From Lepas anatifera (Eukaryota; Arthropoda; Thecostraca; Lepadidae), in NCBI GenBank assembly GCA_034440635.1, contig JAOTON010001597.1, positions 310,001 to 374,000 on the forward strand: a stretch of 64,000 bases of DNA, in the 5' to 3' direction. Below the pieces are notes generated by a model. It had not been told where the DNA came from. It made no database searches and worked only from the letters and a program-made list of their open reading frames with translations. Made by a program: the position numbers and the translations under genes. Below, one piece after another: positions 25,110 through 38,154 of this stretch. Within the stretch, counting starts at the first letter, position 1, and each line of letters begins with the position of its first letter.

Positions 25110-26735
25110 GAGAGCGATGATTGCTCTTCAATCGGATGCAGCTGGCATCACTTGTAAGGTCGCCCATCATGGCACGCCATCTGAATTAGGCCGAGGTCAA
25201 TCAGGGAGGAGTGCGATGAGGTCCAAATGGGGACGAGACAGCCCTGTAAGTCGTGCGGAGTAGAGGATAAAAGCCGAAGGCCAGCCGCAATCAGTTCTCA
25301 TCGATGGTTCAAACGTGTCACGCGAGGTGTCCTGACGCCACATTTGCCCTCGTTTATTCCTAATATTCTGATTTGGTTTTCGTGTTTGATATACCGCTCG
25401 ATTTTTTGTAGTCGGAGACGTCAGTGACATTGTATTTACCGTTGTACGGTATTTTTTATTCCAGCCATTGAGCTGTCAACGCCTATTTTCTCAAATTGTA
25501 AATCACAGTTCGCAGTCCAGTTGGGGTTTATTAAACGTTTCAGATCATTTTAGAAGAGAATATGATGATATGTGTGACTGCAGAGTGCAGTTTTGTGTTC
25601 CGCCGGCATTTATGTGGGAGGAGATCGTTCTTAAGCCATCCAAATTGCTTGTTGGCATTCGCCGAAAACAAATCCGCCAGTGTGTGGCATACGAATATTT
25701 CTACATGGTTCCTCCGTTTTCTTAAGTGGCCGAGTTGTTTGATGTTTTCCATTTAATTTTCGCGCTGCACTGCTCCCCGCAGTGGTAACGGTGGTGACCG
25801 GTCACTCAGTGCTTCCACTGGCCCACCTTCTGAAGGCTGCTTCTCCGGACGGTACCTGGGGGATTCCCTCTTCGGATAGAAGACCGTCCCCCATGAATGG
25901 GAGCCCATTTGATGTTACGGTGCATCCAATCACCACCCTTGTAAGCAGCTGCAAGTACCGTAGGGCAGGATTCGAGCCGTATGCACACATGATCCTCAGA
26001 ACTTTGCTGTCATCAAGATCAAAGATCCATCACAGACAATTACGTGTGGAATGGTGGTTGGTTACCCCTGAAACATTTTGCCATCTTTGGAAATTTGTGG
26101 CACGTTTTGTAAATTGGGCGTTTTGAATGGTGAATTTGAACAGGGATCCTATCCGGATAAACATTGCTGTCATGCAGCTCAGGGTCAAAATACCGTCCAT
26201 GATAAGGCTTCAGAGTACCTGACAGTTTTTCAATTAGCTTGTGTTTATTAACTCATCGATGGGTATCATGCACCAGGGGAATATTGGTTCTGGGGGAATG
26301 TTTTGTTCTAGGATAGCTAAATGGTTCGTTGCGCTTAATGTTGAACATATTGTAACGATTTATTTTTCCATTAACGCGTTCAGAATGAATTCAGACATTG
26401 GCTTTGCAGTATGTTTTCGAATATATATCCCCGTTGTGTAACACCAGCGATATGTGTATCTCTTGGTGCGTTTTGTTTGCTTGTTCTTTTGTATAGGCTG
26501 TCTTGAACGTCATGTTGTCGGGCGTATGCCATTGGTAAGCCCTGTGTAGTATTGTCGATGGTTTTTACGTATGCCTTGCACCCTCATCGCGTGCAAGATT
26601 TTCCTATTTTTTCTGTAGTTGTTTTTTGAGACACCGTACAAATGTATGAATAATAAGAACAGGATCACACGCGTACATGCACACAATTTTACGAACAGTT
26701 TTTGCCGCACCCGCCCGCTCAGATACACAGTAGTT
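25110..26735. other. Intergenic region between genes C and D
   Basis: No exon is seen. The block at 25781-26000 has the flavour of a repeat (GGATTCGAGCC, like a tRNA T-arm), but I found no second copy in the window. The first part is upstream of gene C and the last part is the 3' side of gene D. Confidence 0.4.
26359..26364 (-). terminator. Possible polyadenylation signal of gene D
   Basis: AATAAA on the - strand about 375 bp after the gene D stop. It is the nearest canonical hexamer I see downstream. Confidence 0.35.
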
Positions 26736-28442
26736 TTACGCATGCGCCCAGCCTTGGTAAGGGGCATGTCTGTAGCCCTGGTAGTAAGCTGCCGTCTCAG
26801 GACTGCCCTGGGTGTGCCGGCTGTACCACTGGGGGTGCTGAGGATAAGCAGCATTTAGTCCAGCTGGGGCGTAGCCGGCTACCGGGGGTATGAAGAAGCG
26901 TGGTGACGAGGTGTACACGTTTCGAGTCGAAGAGGCCGATCCGATGAGGTTTTCCGTCCAGTAGGGTTGTACGGGTGTGAATGTCGGACCACCTCCAAGT
27001 GCCGCGGGGTTCATGGCCTCCAGAAGTCTCCACGCGCCTTGACCTACGGGCCCCGTCGGCTGCTCTCCACCTGCCGCGTCTTTCATGCGTTGGATCTGCT
27101 CTGTGTAGACCTCCTGAACGGATTCAGGCGGAGGGGGTTGTACTTGTGCCGGCTGAACTGGCAGGTTTTGCTGAGCGGGAGGGACGGCCGTGTGAGCGCC
27201 TGCTGGTGGTGGCAGGGTGCAGAGCGGCAGGGGCGCTGGAGGCGCTGCCTCGGGGGGTGACGCTGCCGGCGGCGCGGTGTGTGCGTTGGTCACCACGCCG
27301 GCGCTGGTGACCACGTCGGCAGCGATCTCCGCCACGTTCAGAAGCTCCTGCTTCACCGCCGGGGACACGCCGGTCTGGGCTGGAGTCGGCGGCGTAGTTG
27401 TCGAACCTGCTGCGAGTGCTTTCTGGGCGGCTTCGTGGGCCGCCACGGCCGCCTGGAATGTGGCCAGGAAGCGCGCCTTAGCTGCAGCGACCTCTGGAGT
27501 GTCCTGCGGTGTTGGTGCCAGGCTGTTCGGTACCGGTGGTGCCGGTGTAGGCTCTGGAGGTGCGAGTGGCGGCACTGTGCCGGGAGTTGCTTGCGGTTCA
27601 GGCGTGCTGACAATATCGGGCGTATGCTGCTCCAGGGCGCTGACCACTGCAGGCTGTGGCGGCCATGTAGCACTGACTGTGGCAGGCTGCGGTGTGCCTG
27701 TAGCACTGACTACCGCAGGCTCTGGAGCACTGACTACTGCAGGCTGTGGTGGCCCTGTAGCACTCAAGAGTGGACTCGGTGGTGGTCCTGCGGCATTGAC
27801 AAGAGCAAGCTGCGGCGGTGCAAAGAAGTCAGCCGCAGGGGTTGTCGCTGGCACGGGAATGCCGGGAGAGAGGCTGTTGGGAACTGGCGAAGCTGACGGA
27901 ACCTCTACGACACCGTAAGGACCTGCGGTTTCCGGTGGCGAGCTTCTACCAGGTACCGGTGTCGATGCTGGATATGCCGGTCCAGCCGATGCTGGTGGTT
28001 CCGCTGGAGGCCCGTGGCTCTGCGTCTCAGCCACCATCGCCACGATGGTGTTGGCCACCTGTGTAGCAGGGTCTGGCGACAGAGCAGCAGCTGCCGCGAC
28101 CGCCCGCGCTGCCGCTCGTGCTGCCTTCGCCTCCCTGTGTCTTCTGGCCGCTGCCGCGTTTCTCGCCACCGCCTCGTTGAACGCCACCAAGAACTGCGCC
28201 TTCGCCGCCATCACTGCCGGCTCGTCCTTCATGAGACCCGGCATCATGTAGGATCCTGCAGCTTGTTGTATCATGCTAGCTAGAGGTGGCGGTCCTGGCC
28301 AGACTTGGCGGACGTACCGGAGTGGCGTAGCATGTCGCTGAGGGGAGAAGCCCTGTTGAAGCTGGTCAAAGTAGAGGAGCTGCCAGGGCACGGCGCTACT
28401 CGCCGACAACACCATCACTAGCACAAGAACTGGGCGCCTCAT
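26736..28442 (-). CDS. Secreted Ala/Pro-rich cuticle-like protein with two DTPEV-type motifs (gene D)
   Basis: Single open exon of 568 residues. I start at the ATG at 28442 because it opens the signal peptide (MRRPVLVLVMVLSASSAVPW). A Tyr/Pro-containing N-terminal region follows. The first motif is at residue 73 (DEPAVMAAKAQFLVAF) and a closer one at residue 314 (DTPEVAAAKARFLATFQAAV). Both run into Ala-rich helical stretches. Between them are tandem PPQPAVVSAT-type repeats (about 215-275). The C-terminal 100 residues are Tyr/Pro/Gly/Trp-rich (YAPAGLNAAYPQ; YYQGYRHAPYQGW). Unlike genes A, B, C and E it lacks the N-terminal Cys pair and has a single Cys near residue 420. The Ala-rich, Tyr-rich composition with DTPEV motifs fits an arthropod cuticle protein; this is inference from motif memory. 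Confidence 0.85.
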   Translation of the reverse strand: MRRPVLVLVMVLSASSAVPWQLLYFDQLQQGFSPQRHATPLRYVRQVWPGPPPLASMIQQAAGSYMMPGLMKDEPAVMAAKAQFLVAFNEAVARNAAAARRHREAKAARAAARAVAAAAALSPDPATQVANTIVAMVAETQSHGPPAEPPASAGPAYPASTPVPGRSSPPETAGPYGVVEVPSASPVPNSLSPGIPVPATTPAADFFAPPQLALVNAAGPPPSPLLSATGPPQPAVVSAPEPAVVSATGTPQPATVSATWPPQPAVVSALEQHTPDIVSTPEPQATPGTVPPLAPPEPTPAPPVPNSLAPTPQDTPEVAAAKARFLATFQAAVAAHEAAQKALAAGSTTTPPTPAQTGVSPAVKQELLNVAEIAADVVTSAGVVTNAHTAPPAASPPEAAPPAPLPLCTLPPPAGAHTAVPPAQQNLPVQPAQVQPPPPESVQEVYTEQIQRMKDAAGGEQPTGPVGQGAWRLLEAMNPAALGGGPTFTPVQPYWTENLIGSASSTRNVYTSSPRFFIPPVAGYAPAGLNAAYPQHPQWYSRHTQGSPETAAYYQGYRHAPYQGWAHA

Positions 28443-28535
28443 GGCGCTGTTCGCTGCTGTGTACGACACTTCTCTGCAGCTGTTATCCAGCCTTGCTGCT
28501 TGCACTGAACTGTGAAGCCTCTGGTCAGTGATCTC

Positions 28536-28543
28536 TTTTTATC
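28536..28543 (-). promoter_or_regulatory. TATA-like box of gene D
   Basis: GATAAAAA on the - strand about 95 bp upstream of the gene D ATG. It is one base off TATAAAA and its position matches the neighbouring genes. Confidence 0.5.
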
Positions 28544-29130
28544 AACTCGCTGATGTGCCTGATGGGTGCGATTGGCCGGTTGTGCACGCACGAGCGTGAC
28601 CCCGCCTTCACCCACGAATAGTGCCTGTGCGCGTGTCGGCTGCGCGCGGCGGGCTGCGTGAATAAGGAGAATAGAAACAGGACTTGCTGGCTGAACCGGA
28701 TCGGCCGGGAACGGCTAACCCTGGCCGAAACTGTGTCAGGGCCTGTCGAAGCTGCTCCCTTCAGAGCACGCCGTTCACCTGCCAGCCGATGAAAATAGGC
28801 GAACCGCCGTAAAAATAGCTATGGGATGGACATAATAGTTCATTAGTGCGCTAGATCCGGCAGGCTAGGAATCCTGCGTCTATTTATTATGCTATTTGCA
28901 AGCTTGGATGACAAATGCTGCACGTTTGGACATAATTGAAGTGAAAGTATGATACCAGTCTGGCGTAAGGTTAAGTGGGACTTTGTGCTGTCAGCATTCT
29001 CTCATCGAGCTGTTTTCTGTGCTGTCCCCACGCTGGCGTTTCTTCTGCAAGGTATCAATACATAAAACGCAATGCTATTACCTTTATTTGTGTTTTACGT
29101 TCATTTAACGCAACGTATAGTATTTGTCTC

Positions 29131-30888
<1,758 letters not shown>

Positions 30889-31925
30889 TTCTCGTGAATG
30901 CATCATGTTCTGATATGGCTGTTGGCCAGCCATATTTTAGGTTATTTTTGGCCTTTGCTGATCAGACCTCAGCAGTTGTGATAAGCTGCAGACACTTCTT
31001 GTTAGGTTGATTAATAAAAGTTCTGATGTTTCAAAAGACTGCGGATTCCACCAGAATCCACAGTCTGATCAAATTTTGATGAAATTCGAACAGTTTTTTG
31101 TAAAATAATAAGCTGCGAACACTCTTGATAGGCTGATAAATAAATTTTGTAAAAAAAAAAAGGCGGATTGGATTCAAATGGCCAGGGGATTTGAGTTGTC
31201 AACCTCAGTACACATCGTGCCCCTGTCTAACAATTGATTCCAGTCGAACTCCGTGATACCCCAGGAAAATGTCGTGGGCTTGTATGAAGTCTAGTTAGTA
31301 AGTTGTTGAAAGCTTACATTTACCGTTCACGAACACGAACTTTCCTTAGGGTCAGCCAGAGATCCTGGCATTTGATGACTTTCTTGGTATGAAACATCCA
31401 ATTGATGCCATCGATCTGAGGTGGAATTTTGTGTGGGTTTCATTAGTTTGATGGTTTGACTTCGATTTGAGGTGGTGTCTTATAATTAATCTACTCCGAT
31501 GTAACGTATTTAGTTTTCAAGATGCTAGAGGCTGCTTACATTTCGTTCGGAATCCACGATGGAAAATTGAACAAAATCAAGCCCTGTTCCGTGTGTCAGC
31601 ATAATTTGGTCCACACCAAGCAGCGGGCAGTATTTCGCCCACGTCACAGGGCTGTAGCCTCTCCCCGGGAACCGGCCCAGGAGGTTTTACGGACTGATTG
31701 CCCGCTGTTGTGCCGCTGAAAAACGGGCAACAACACGGCAGCAGCAGCCTGCCATTTTGGGAATGGTAAATAAGTTTAAGGATTAATTTTCGTTGGGTTA
31801 GCAGATAAAAGAGGCGCCTGTTGCGCTGCTGTTGTTTTTCTGGAGGGGTGGGTGGGGGGGGAAGGGGTTACAGGTCCTGCGGACAAAAATCGTGTTGACA
31901 GACGGAACAGGGCTTCAATGATGCT

Positions 31926-32186
31926 ATATTCGGGCAAAGCCCTTGTTCGGATTCGTGAATATACCTATGTGCGAAAGGTACAAAATCAGAGGTAGGACAT
32001 TTTGTGATAGCCGACCTTTATGCGAATAGTAATTCGTTACACGTTTTACCCACTGCATATTCAAGATTCCAAAGAAGTTTTGTGTCCGAGTATGCTGTTG
32101 ATTGGGGCCCGTTTCCATCGCAGATTCAAGGAGGAAAGCGAACTAACATTTTATACTTTAATGATCATGCTCCTCGCTGCAGCATT
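31926..32186. mobile_element. Relic related to the 56.5-58.3 kb inverted-repeat element
   Basis: The segment TATATTCGGGCAAAGCCCTT at 31926 matches the arm hairpin of the 56.5-kb element; 28 of 33 aligned bases agree over the larger window. ATCATGCTCCTCGCTGCAGC at 32164 matches that element's right-hand edge at 58264 with one difference. The two words occur in the same order as in the large element, so this looks like a deleted copy. Confidence 0.45.
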
Positions 32187-32593
32187 GCTCAGTCTATTTT
32201 CAGGTTTAGCTGCACTGTGACTTTGTCCAGATCACAAGTGGATAACGCTATCACTATAATTCTTCAGTTGCCTGTAATTTACCTTGGAGGAGACTGTATT
32301 AAGTATCAGCAACGCAGGAAAATTTGTCACGCTGTAAGCTCCCAGGAGGTCTGCGAAAGAAAAGCCAGTGCCGTTACAATTACATTCTGCGTAGTAAAAC
32401 TGGCCCAAAATAAGTCCGGCTGATGCGAGTTATGCACGTGAGCCAATTGATACAATGTTTGCGACTAGGTAGGTTCTCGCTGTGTTCAAGCTGGCAAAGA
32501 TGAGTATGGTGGTCGTACTCGAAACGGGGAGGGTGGAAACGATCTTCGGCAGAACAGCGTGTTCTACCATATTCCTTGAACTTCCCCCAATGT

Positions 32594-32713
32594 GGACCAA
32601 TTCACACTTGACAAAATCTGCCGACCGAAATTACAACAGCACGTGAGAAGGCTGACGACAGCAACACTATTGGCAGATTCTGGCGGCAGATTCAGCCTAG
32701 TGTGCACTGGCCC
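32594..32713 (-). mobile_element. MITE copy 1 (GGGCC...TTCACAC family)
   Basis: A 120-bp element with imperfect inverted ends: GGACCAATTCACACTTGACA on the left, GGGCCAGTGCACACTAGGCT on the right (complement). Read on the - strand, its core CACGTGCTGTTGTAATTTCGG matches the core of the copy at 39748. It is non-coding. Confidence 0.6.
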
Positions 32714-34071
32714 GAATGCCACCCTTTCCTCCTATCACCACTTGATCTGTCCCTGAGTGATGTACCAAATTGGTTCATTGGATCTCTAAGGATCCAAGGA
32801 TCAGGTCCGGGGTATAGTCCAGTCAAGTCAGCATTTTTATAACGGGAACATGTCTTAAAATAAAATAGTTGGATCCTGCTGAGAGGAGGAGCAGTAAGGA
32901 GAGCGACATCCCCGCGTGCTGGGAGGGCCCAGCCGGCGTCCGCGGTCGCATGCACTTCTGGATGGTTCCTGAAGCTAACTGCACCTACTGACCGTGCCTG
33001 CTGCAAGGTCTGTTACATAAGGGCCTTGACCTTATGTAAGGCTTTACGTAACGAATGTCATGAGGTTTCGCATATTTTACTTAGGAACGGATATTTGGAT
33101 ATCGGATTATTGTTGTCCGGGGAAACCCACTGTTTGGCGTGAGGAATGTGAAAAACAGGAATGTCGAATCAAGGGCTTAATGAGATTCAGTGCGAAAGAC
33201 GAATATAACCTAAAATTAATTTCCTTCTTTTTTGCTGTCGTGTCTGGGTTACTCCTTTGCTGCCATGTGTGATTATGGAGTCTTTTTTTCTCTTGAACGA
33301 AATGATGAAGATGATTTCCTGGTTCCAATCCTAGAGGCTGCTGCTGCCATTGCCATTACGTCCACGACAGATGGGTATCGTTGGCAGATGTCCTGCTATC
33401 GAATATCTACGAATAAACGTGAAAGTACTTAAAATCTTGAATTTCTGACTGTTCGTGTGGTTATTTTCTAGCAATGATTACATCTCAGCAAAGTGATCAC
33501 CGGAAGTGCATTCCTGGAATAGTGACATTTGTGAAGGTGGCACATTTGGGATGTGGATTTTGGAAAGTCTGCTGTAATACTCAGTACTGCAAGTGCAGCC
33601 ATCATGCTGCTTTGTTGCAGTGAACCGCAAAACAGAGCCGGAATTTGTCTTGACCGAGTGCGAGGTATTCACACTTAACCTGGGGCAGACAGCAGCATTC
33701 TAGAGCAGCTAAGCTAAAAATGCGAAATAGCAGATTATCACTGGACTAGGGCCGTTGCACCGTGTTTTCTATCTCAAATCATGGAAAGGGGTCAGCCTTC
33801 GGTTAAGTAGAATCTTGTGAATTTAACTAGATGTATTACCCAAGTATATTTTTTCTTGATGGCTGCATCAAATACGCTTGTCCCACAACAGCGTCTTTTA
33901 AAACCAATTGGCCTGGGTTTTGACACATAACAGGTGCGTTTATTTGGTTCTGGTATTTACACACAACAGGGAATTATTAACAAACACATCAATACGTTGT
34001 AACATAAGAAGAAACACCATTCCCCCTGATGCCATCTTTTCAAGAAATAATCCATTCCTGTGTCATCCATC

Positions 34072-34251
34072 CATTAATCACGATAATGTCGATGATAGAT
34101 ATATGAGTTAAACCGGGAAAAAGGACAGAGGTCAAAGACATCTAAGGCGAGAGTATATTTTCATTATTCACGGTAATGTCGATGATAGGTATATAAGTTA
34201 AACCTGGGAAAAACGACAGAGGGCAAAGACAGTGAAAGCGAGAATAAATTC
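34072..34251. repeat. 90-bp tandem duplication
   Basis: Two direct copies with a period of exactly 90 bp, both built on ATGTCGATGATAG and AGTTAAACC..GGGAAAAA. They lie on the 3' side of gene E and may be in its 3' UTR. Confidence 0.75.
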
Positions 34252-34483
34252 TGAACAAACAGCTTAACAAGACAGGCGCAGGTGCTTCCATAACTGGAGG
34301 AAAACGTGATTCACTAATTTGCCAGTGCGATTTTTGAAGAAGTGTCACCTTGACTAGCCTTGCATCATGCATTCGCTGCGACGTCACTCAATCGCTTCCG
34401 TTCTCCCCAAGTCAAAGCATTGCTGAATGCCTTACCCGCTAGCTCTGAATGTATACTTCGTGAATGTCAAACATGCGCCTACA

Positions 34484-34761
34484 TCACCACCAGCGGTGGT
34501 AGGCTGGGTGACCTTGGAAAGGACTAGGGTAGGCAGGGTAGGGGTAGAGTCCCGGGTAGGCCGCAGCCAGCTGGGCGTAGTACGAGGTGGGATCCAGCGG
34601 CGCCTCTGAGGCGGCCGTAGGCTCCGGCTCCGCGGGCGCCGCTGTGGTCGGCTCCGGTGTAGGCTCTGGCGTTGGCTCCGGGGTGGGAGCCACGTAGACC
34701 TGCTGGGAAGGCTCTGGTGCCGGAGGGACGTAGCTGGGCTGCGCTGGCGACGGCGCCGGTC

Positions 34762-34793
<32 letters not shown>

Positions 34794-35761
34794 AGCTGGT
34801 GCTCGCGCTGAGCAGCTGCCCAGCTGGCCTGCTGCTGCTGCCAGCTCTGCCAGCTAGGCACTGCTGGTGTAGGCTGCGTTGTCGCCTGAGTTGGCGGTGG
34901 TGTATACCTCTGTTGCTGCTGTTGCTCGTGCCTCTGCTGATGCTGTTGTTGCTGATGCTGTTGGTGCTGATGCTGTTGGTGCTGCTGCTGCTGTTGGTGT
35001 TGCTGCTGCTGTTGCTGCTGGTGATGGTGATGGTGCTGTGGCTTTTGCTGCTGGTGGTGCCCCGGCTGATGATGCGATGGCCGCTGTTGCGGGGTCTGCT
35101 GCTGATGATGCTGATGGTGTGGACGCTGCTTCGGCTGCTCCTGATGAGGCTGCCGCTGTTGCGAATGCTGATGGTGCTGCTGCTTGGGCTGCTTGTGACC
35201 CCACTGTGGCGGCGGCACGGCCTGAATGGGAGAAGAGTAGCTGGCCTGCGGCGCCGGCTCCGGCTCCGGCGTCGGCTCGGTGTGATAGCGCGCCGTGCGG
35301 GCAGCCGAGGCGGCAGCCGCTGCCACAGCCGCGTCAAACGCCGCCTGAAACTTGGCTTTGGCGGCGGCCACCTCTGGGGAGTCTGTGGGTACGGGCGTCA
35401 CTGCCGGCGTGCTCTGTGTCACCGGCTGTGGCGGCGACGGCGGTGCGTAGGTGTGCGCCACCGGAGGCCACCGCGGGGCCGGCGGCGCCGGAGGCTGCGT
35501 CGGCGCCGGTGTCGTCGGCGGCGGTGGCGGTGTCGGCTCAGGGGTCGGCTCGGGCGTTGTTACCTCAGGCACTACACTATCTGTTGCGGCGGCCGGGTCT
35601 GCCGGCGCGCCGGGCACTCCCACCCCGGGGTAAAACTGGTAGGGGTTGTATCCATAGCTGGCCAGGAGAGCGGAGCAGTACTCGGGTCCCCACTGCTGGC
35701 ACGCCCAGTGAACGGCCTGTGTGGTGGACAGCAGCGCTGCCAGCGTCACTAGAAGTCTCAT
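34484..35761 (-). CDS. Secreted Gln/His/Pro-rich cuticle-like protein (gene E)
   Basis: Single exon of 425 residues starting at the ATG at 35761, with a clear signal peptide (MRLLVTLAALLSTTQA). The only cysteines are C21 and C29 (CQQWGPEYC), a CX7C pair matching gene C. A Pro/Thr/Glu-rich stretch of PEPTPEPTP units follows. Residue 127 starts DSPEVAAAKAKFQAAFDAAV, the DTPEV-type motif, which runs into poly-Ala. Residues about 195-345 are Gln/His-rich, with long Gln runs encoded by CAG/CAA and His interspersed. A second PEPTPEP block (about 370-385) precedes the Tyr/Pro-rich end (YPGLYPYPAYPSPF). It has a proper TATA box and the same order of parts as gene C. A matrix or cuticle role is inferred. 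The Gln/His region could bind metal or self-associate, but this is untested. Confidence 0.85.
34755..35185 (-). repeat. CAG/CAA/CAC coding microsatellite of gene E
   Basis: Runs of CTG/TTG/GTG on the + strand, coding for Gln and His on the - strand. A run of eight CTG lies near 34762-34791. It is probably unstable in length and creates long spurious frames in both strands. Confidence 0.85.
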
Positions 35762-35866
35762 GGTGCTGCCTCCGCTGCTGGAGCGTCACTAACGGAGAGC
35801 GGCGGTGGCGGACTCCGTCACGGACAACGTCAGAACCAGAACTGGGCCGGTTGCATGTCGCCGCTG

Positions 35867-35873
35867 TTATATA
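35867..35873 (-). promoter_or_regulatory. TATA box of gene E
   Basis: TATATAA on the - strand, about 105 bp upstream of the ATG, leaving a leader of about 75 nt. Confidence 0.7.
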
Positions 35874-36507
35874 GCCCACTTTCCTGCTGGGATTTTTCGA
35901 TAAGCGCGGGACGGTCGAGGATGAGCACTTTGTTCCATTGCACCGTTGAGGGTAAATGGCTCTTGCTGAACAAGCATGTCTGAAATTTGCTATTTCGGGA
36001 TCGAGTCTCGAGGAAGATGGAAGAGTGTTGTCGTTCTGTTAAGCTCAAAACGTCTTCACTGTCTTCTCATTCCTGTTGCGTATCGCCTTGGGCGATCAAG
36101 AGGAATAGGATGGAAGCCCTCCTCGCCATCTGCCTACCTCCGCCTCTGATGATAAATATCGCCGGTGCCGCTGACTCATTATAGGCGGATATTGGAACCC
36201 GATGGTTCCTTCTAATGATCGGCGTTGCGTCGCAAATACTGTTATTTATGCAAGTATTCCCTTCCGATCGGTGGGGGGTGGGGCTAAGTGGAACCAAGTC
36301 TACTGGAAATGGAAGAAATAACAGCAGGATAAGGGGCGTTTCGAAGGAAGTGTGCGCTCTCTTTCCTGTAGAAAGCTCATGAACCTTAGCCAATTGGTTC
36401 GTATAGTACGCGGTAGTTATTGGTAAACTTTGTTTCTGATTATCCAACTCTCATCATCTTCCTGGTCTGTTCCTCACCATTGTTTTAGAGGGAGAGGATG
36501 CTGGTTT

Positions 36508-36665
36508 ATTGTTTAGCGTGGTCGCTTTCCACGCGGCTGACCTGGGTTCGAGGTGGGGCGGATTCCCGGAGCAAGCAGCATTTTGACTCTCCGGAAAGCC
36601 TTCCAGCAGGGAAAGAGACGCCATATAACCTTTGCAGTTGTGTTGATGCCCCCTCCCCCAATAAT
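36508..36665 (+). mobile_element. tRNA-derived SINE copy
   Basis: A-box-like TAGCGTGGTCGC and, 30 bp later, a B box GGTTCGAGG give a polymerase III head. The body (GCCTTCCAGCAGGGAAAGAG, then GACGCCATATAACCTTTGCA) aligns with the copy at 3500. The end is C/A-rich (CCCCCTCCCCCAATAA). Confidence 0.65.
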
Positions 36666-36754
36666 TTTCCCTCGGTCGTGGTTTCGCGACCTGATCCATC
36701 TGGATATGAAAACATGGCAACTGGTGATCACCGACCACCTACTGGAAGCCGTGG

Positions 36755-36853
36755 CTGGTGACTGTGACTGGAGGCCGTGATTAGTAGCCGTGACTGGAGG
36801 CCGTGACTGGGGCCGTGACTGGTGGGTGTGACTGTGGCCGTGACTGGTGATGT
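36755..36853 (+). repeat. GCCGTGACTGG minisatellite
   Basis: Seven to nine imperfect units of GCCGTGACTGGAG or GCCGTGACTGGTG. It is non-coding. Confidence 0.8.
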
Positions 36854-38154
36854 GAATTTTTTGCAATGTTCGAAGCATCAAATGCTGTTCAGAGCTATTA
36901 TGAGCGTATGTGGTAAGTTAAGATAAACATATGAAATATGTTCGGGGTTACTTTCATAGTGGGCTCTTTTTAACATCTGTTGTGAGAAGTGCAAGTTTTG
37001 GTATTTAAAAAAACATAATGGGAACTTTGATTTAAGGAAAAGACTCTGATGCAGGATACAGTCAAAGTTTGAGGAGTTTTCTGTCCCGTTCCAATGATCG
37101 TTTGATGAATTCCTTACTCTTTTCAGGGTCTTGCATGTAGTAGCAAAATAGTGTCGTTATGACCAAATATGTATTCAATTGCACTTATAATTGTTTAAAT
37201 TATTTGCCCTTAGTGACGTTACATTATTTGCGCGAGCTGGAATGAAATTAAAGAAGGCAGTATTGTCACTTATTCCAGGTTTGCACAAACAATATTCCCA
37301 AATGTTTTCGTTATTTCTGACGGCGTCTATTTGCTGATGTAAGCATCGGCTTACCTTTTGGACGCGGAGACAGCAGCAGTCGCAGCTTTGTCTACACTGT
37401 GAATTTTTGTCTGGCTTACTGGGAATAATTAGCTGTCAGGTTGTTCAAAATACCTATATTCTACTAGATTCTAGGCCCTGAGGATATTCCATGAGCTTGA
37501 ACATCACGCATTGACCTTGCTAGATGCCTGACACTGTGATTTTGCGCTATATAACCACGAAGGCTGATGACCCCGAAAGCCCAAATAATACTGGCCTGCA
37601 CCTCAAAACTTCTATCAAAGATCAGATGTATTTCAGCTGACTTAGGGTCAGATTCGCCTGCTGAATTCAGAAATGCAATTAATTTCTTTCTATCAGGTCA
37701 CATTTATCAGGTCAGATTTTTAAGCTTTGTTGGAGAAAACATTATCCCGATTGGGGTCAGCCAGTTCCGCCTCTCGGCTGTTCGGGGAAGTAGTGCTCCT
37801 TCCGGATACCACATCTCATTCCTAGCCTGTCGTCTCATTTCTTGTGTCATCCTTCTTATCACTCTTCAACTTCTATGGCCTTTAGATAATCCTTCCTTGG
37901 TTTTATGTCTCCTTCAACCCAATGACAATAAAAATGCATGCATGGCTGAAATGGTACTATTGGATTGGTGCTCCCAATTTAGGTATATTTTTTCTTGAAT
38001 TGCTCCGAATGCATCTCTGTAAAACAACCTTGTTTTCATCATATCAGATCTGGATTTTTAGTGCACCAGTGCCGAGGCAAGGACTAGAACCCGGCTCACA
38101 CATTATTCTGTCACATCTTTTGGTCAAACTGCCAAATATTTTACTCCTACCACT

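Larger units (their letters stand above)
30889..34000. other. Gene-poor interval with mobile-element relics
   Basis: No convincing exon is seen. It includes the Penelope-like relic at 31926-32186 and the MITE at 32594-32713. The rest shows only short frames. Confidence 0.45.
35880..38150. other. Intergenic region upstream of gene E
   Basis: Apart from the SINE at 36508 and the minisatellite at 36755, I see no supported gene or exon. Confidence 0.45.

Noticed and set aside
24516..25263. + strand frames opposite gene C
   Set aside because: They mirror the Ala/Pro codons and promoter region of gene C and show no independent evidence.
25781..26000. Candidate SINE with GGATTCGAGCC
   Set aside because: No A box at the proper distance and no second copy, so it was left as unexplained DNA.
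34799..35874. Large + strand frames of over 300 residues (Leu/Arg-rich and Ala-rich)
   Set aside because: They are shadows of the Gln/His and Ala codons of gene E on the other strand. They lack a signal peptide and promoter.
38050..38110. Possible tRNA (CTAGAACCCGGC)
   Set aside because: No matching acceptor or anticodon arms could be drawn.
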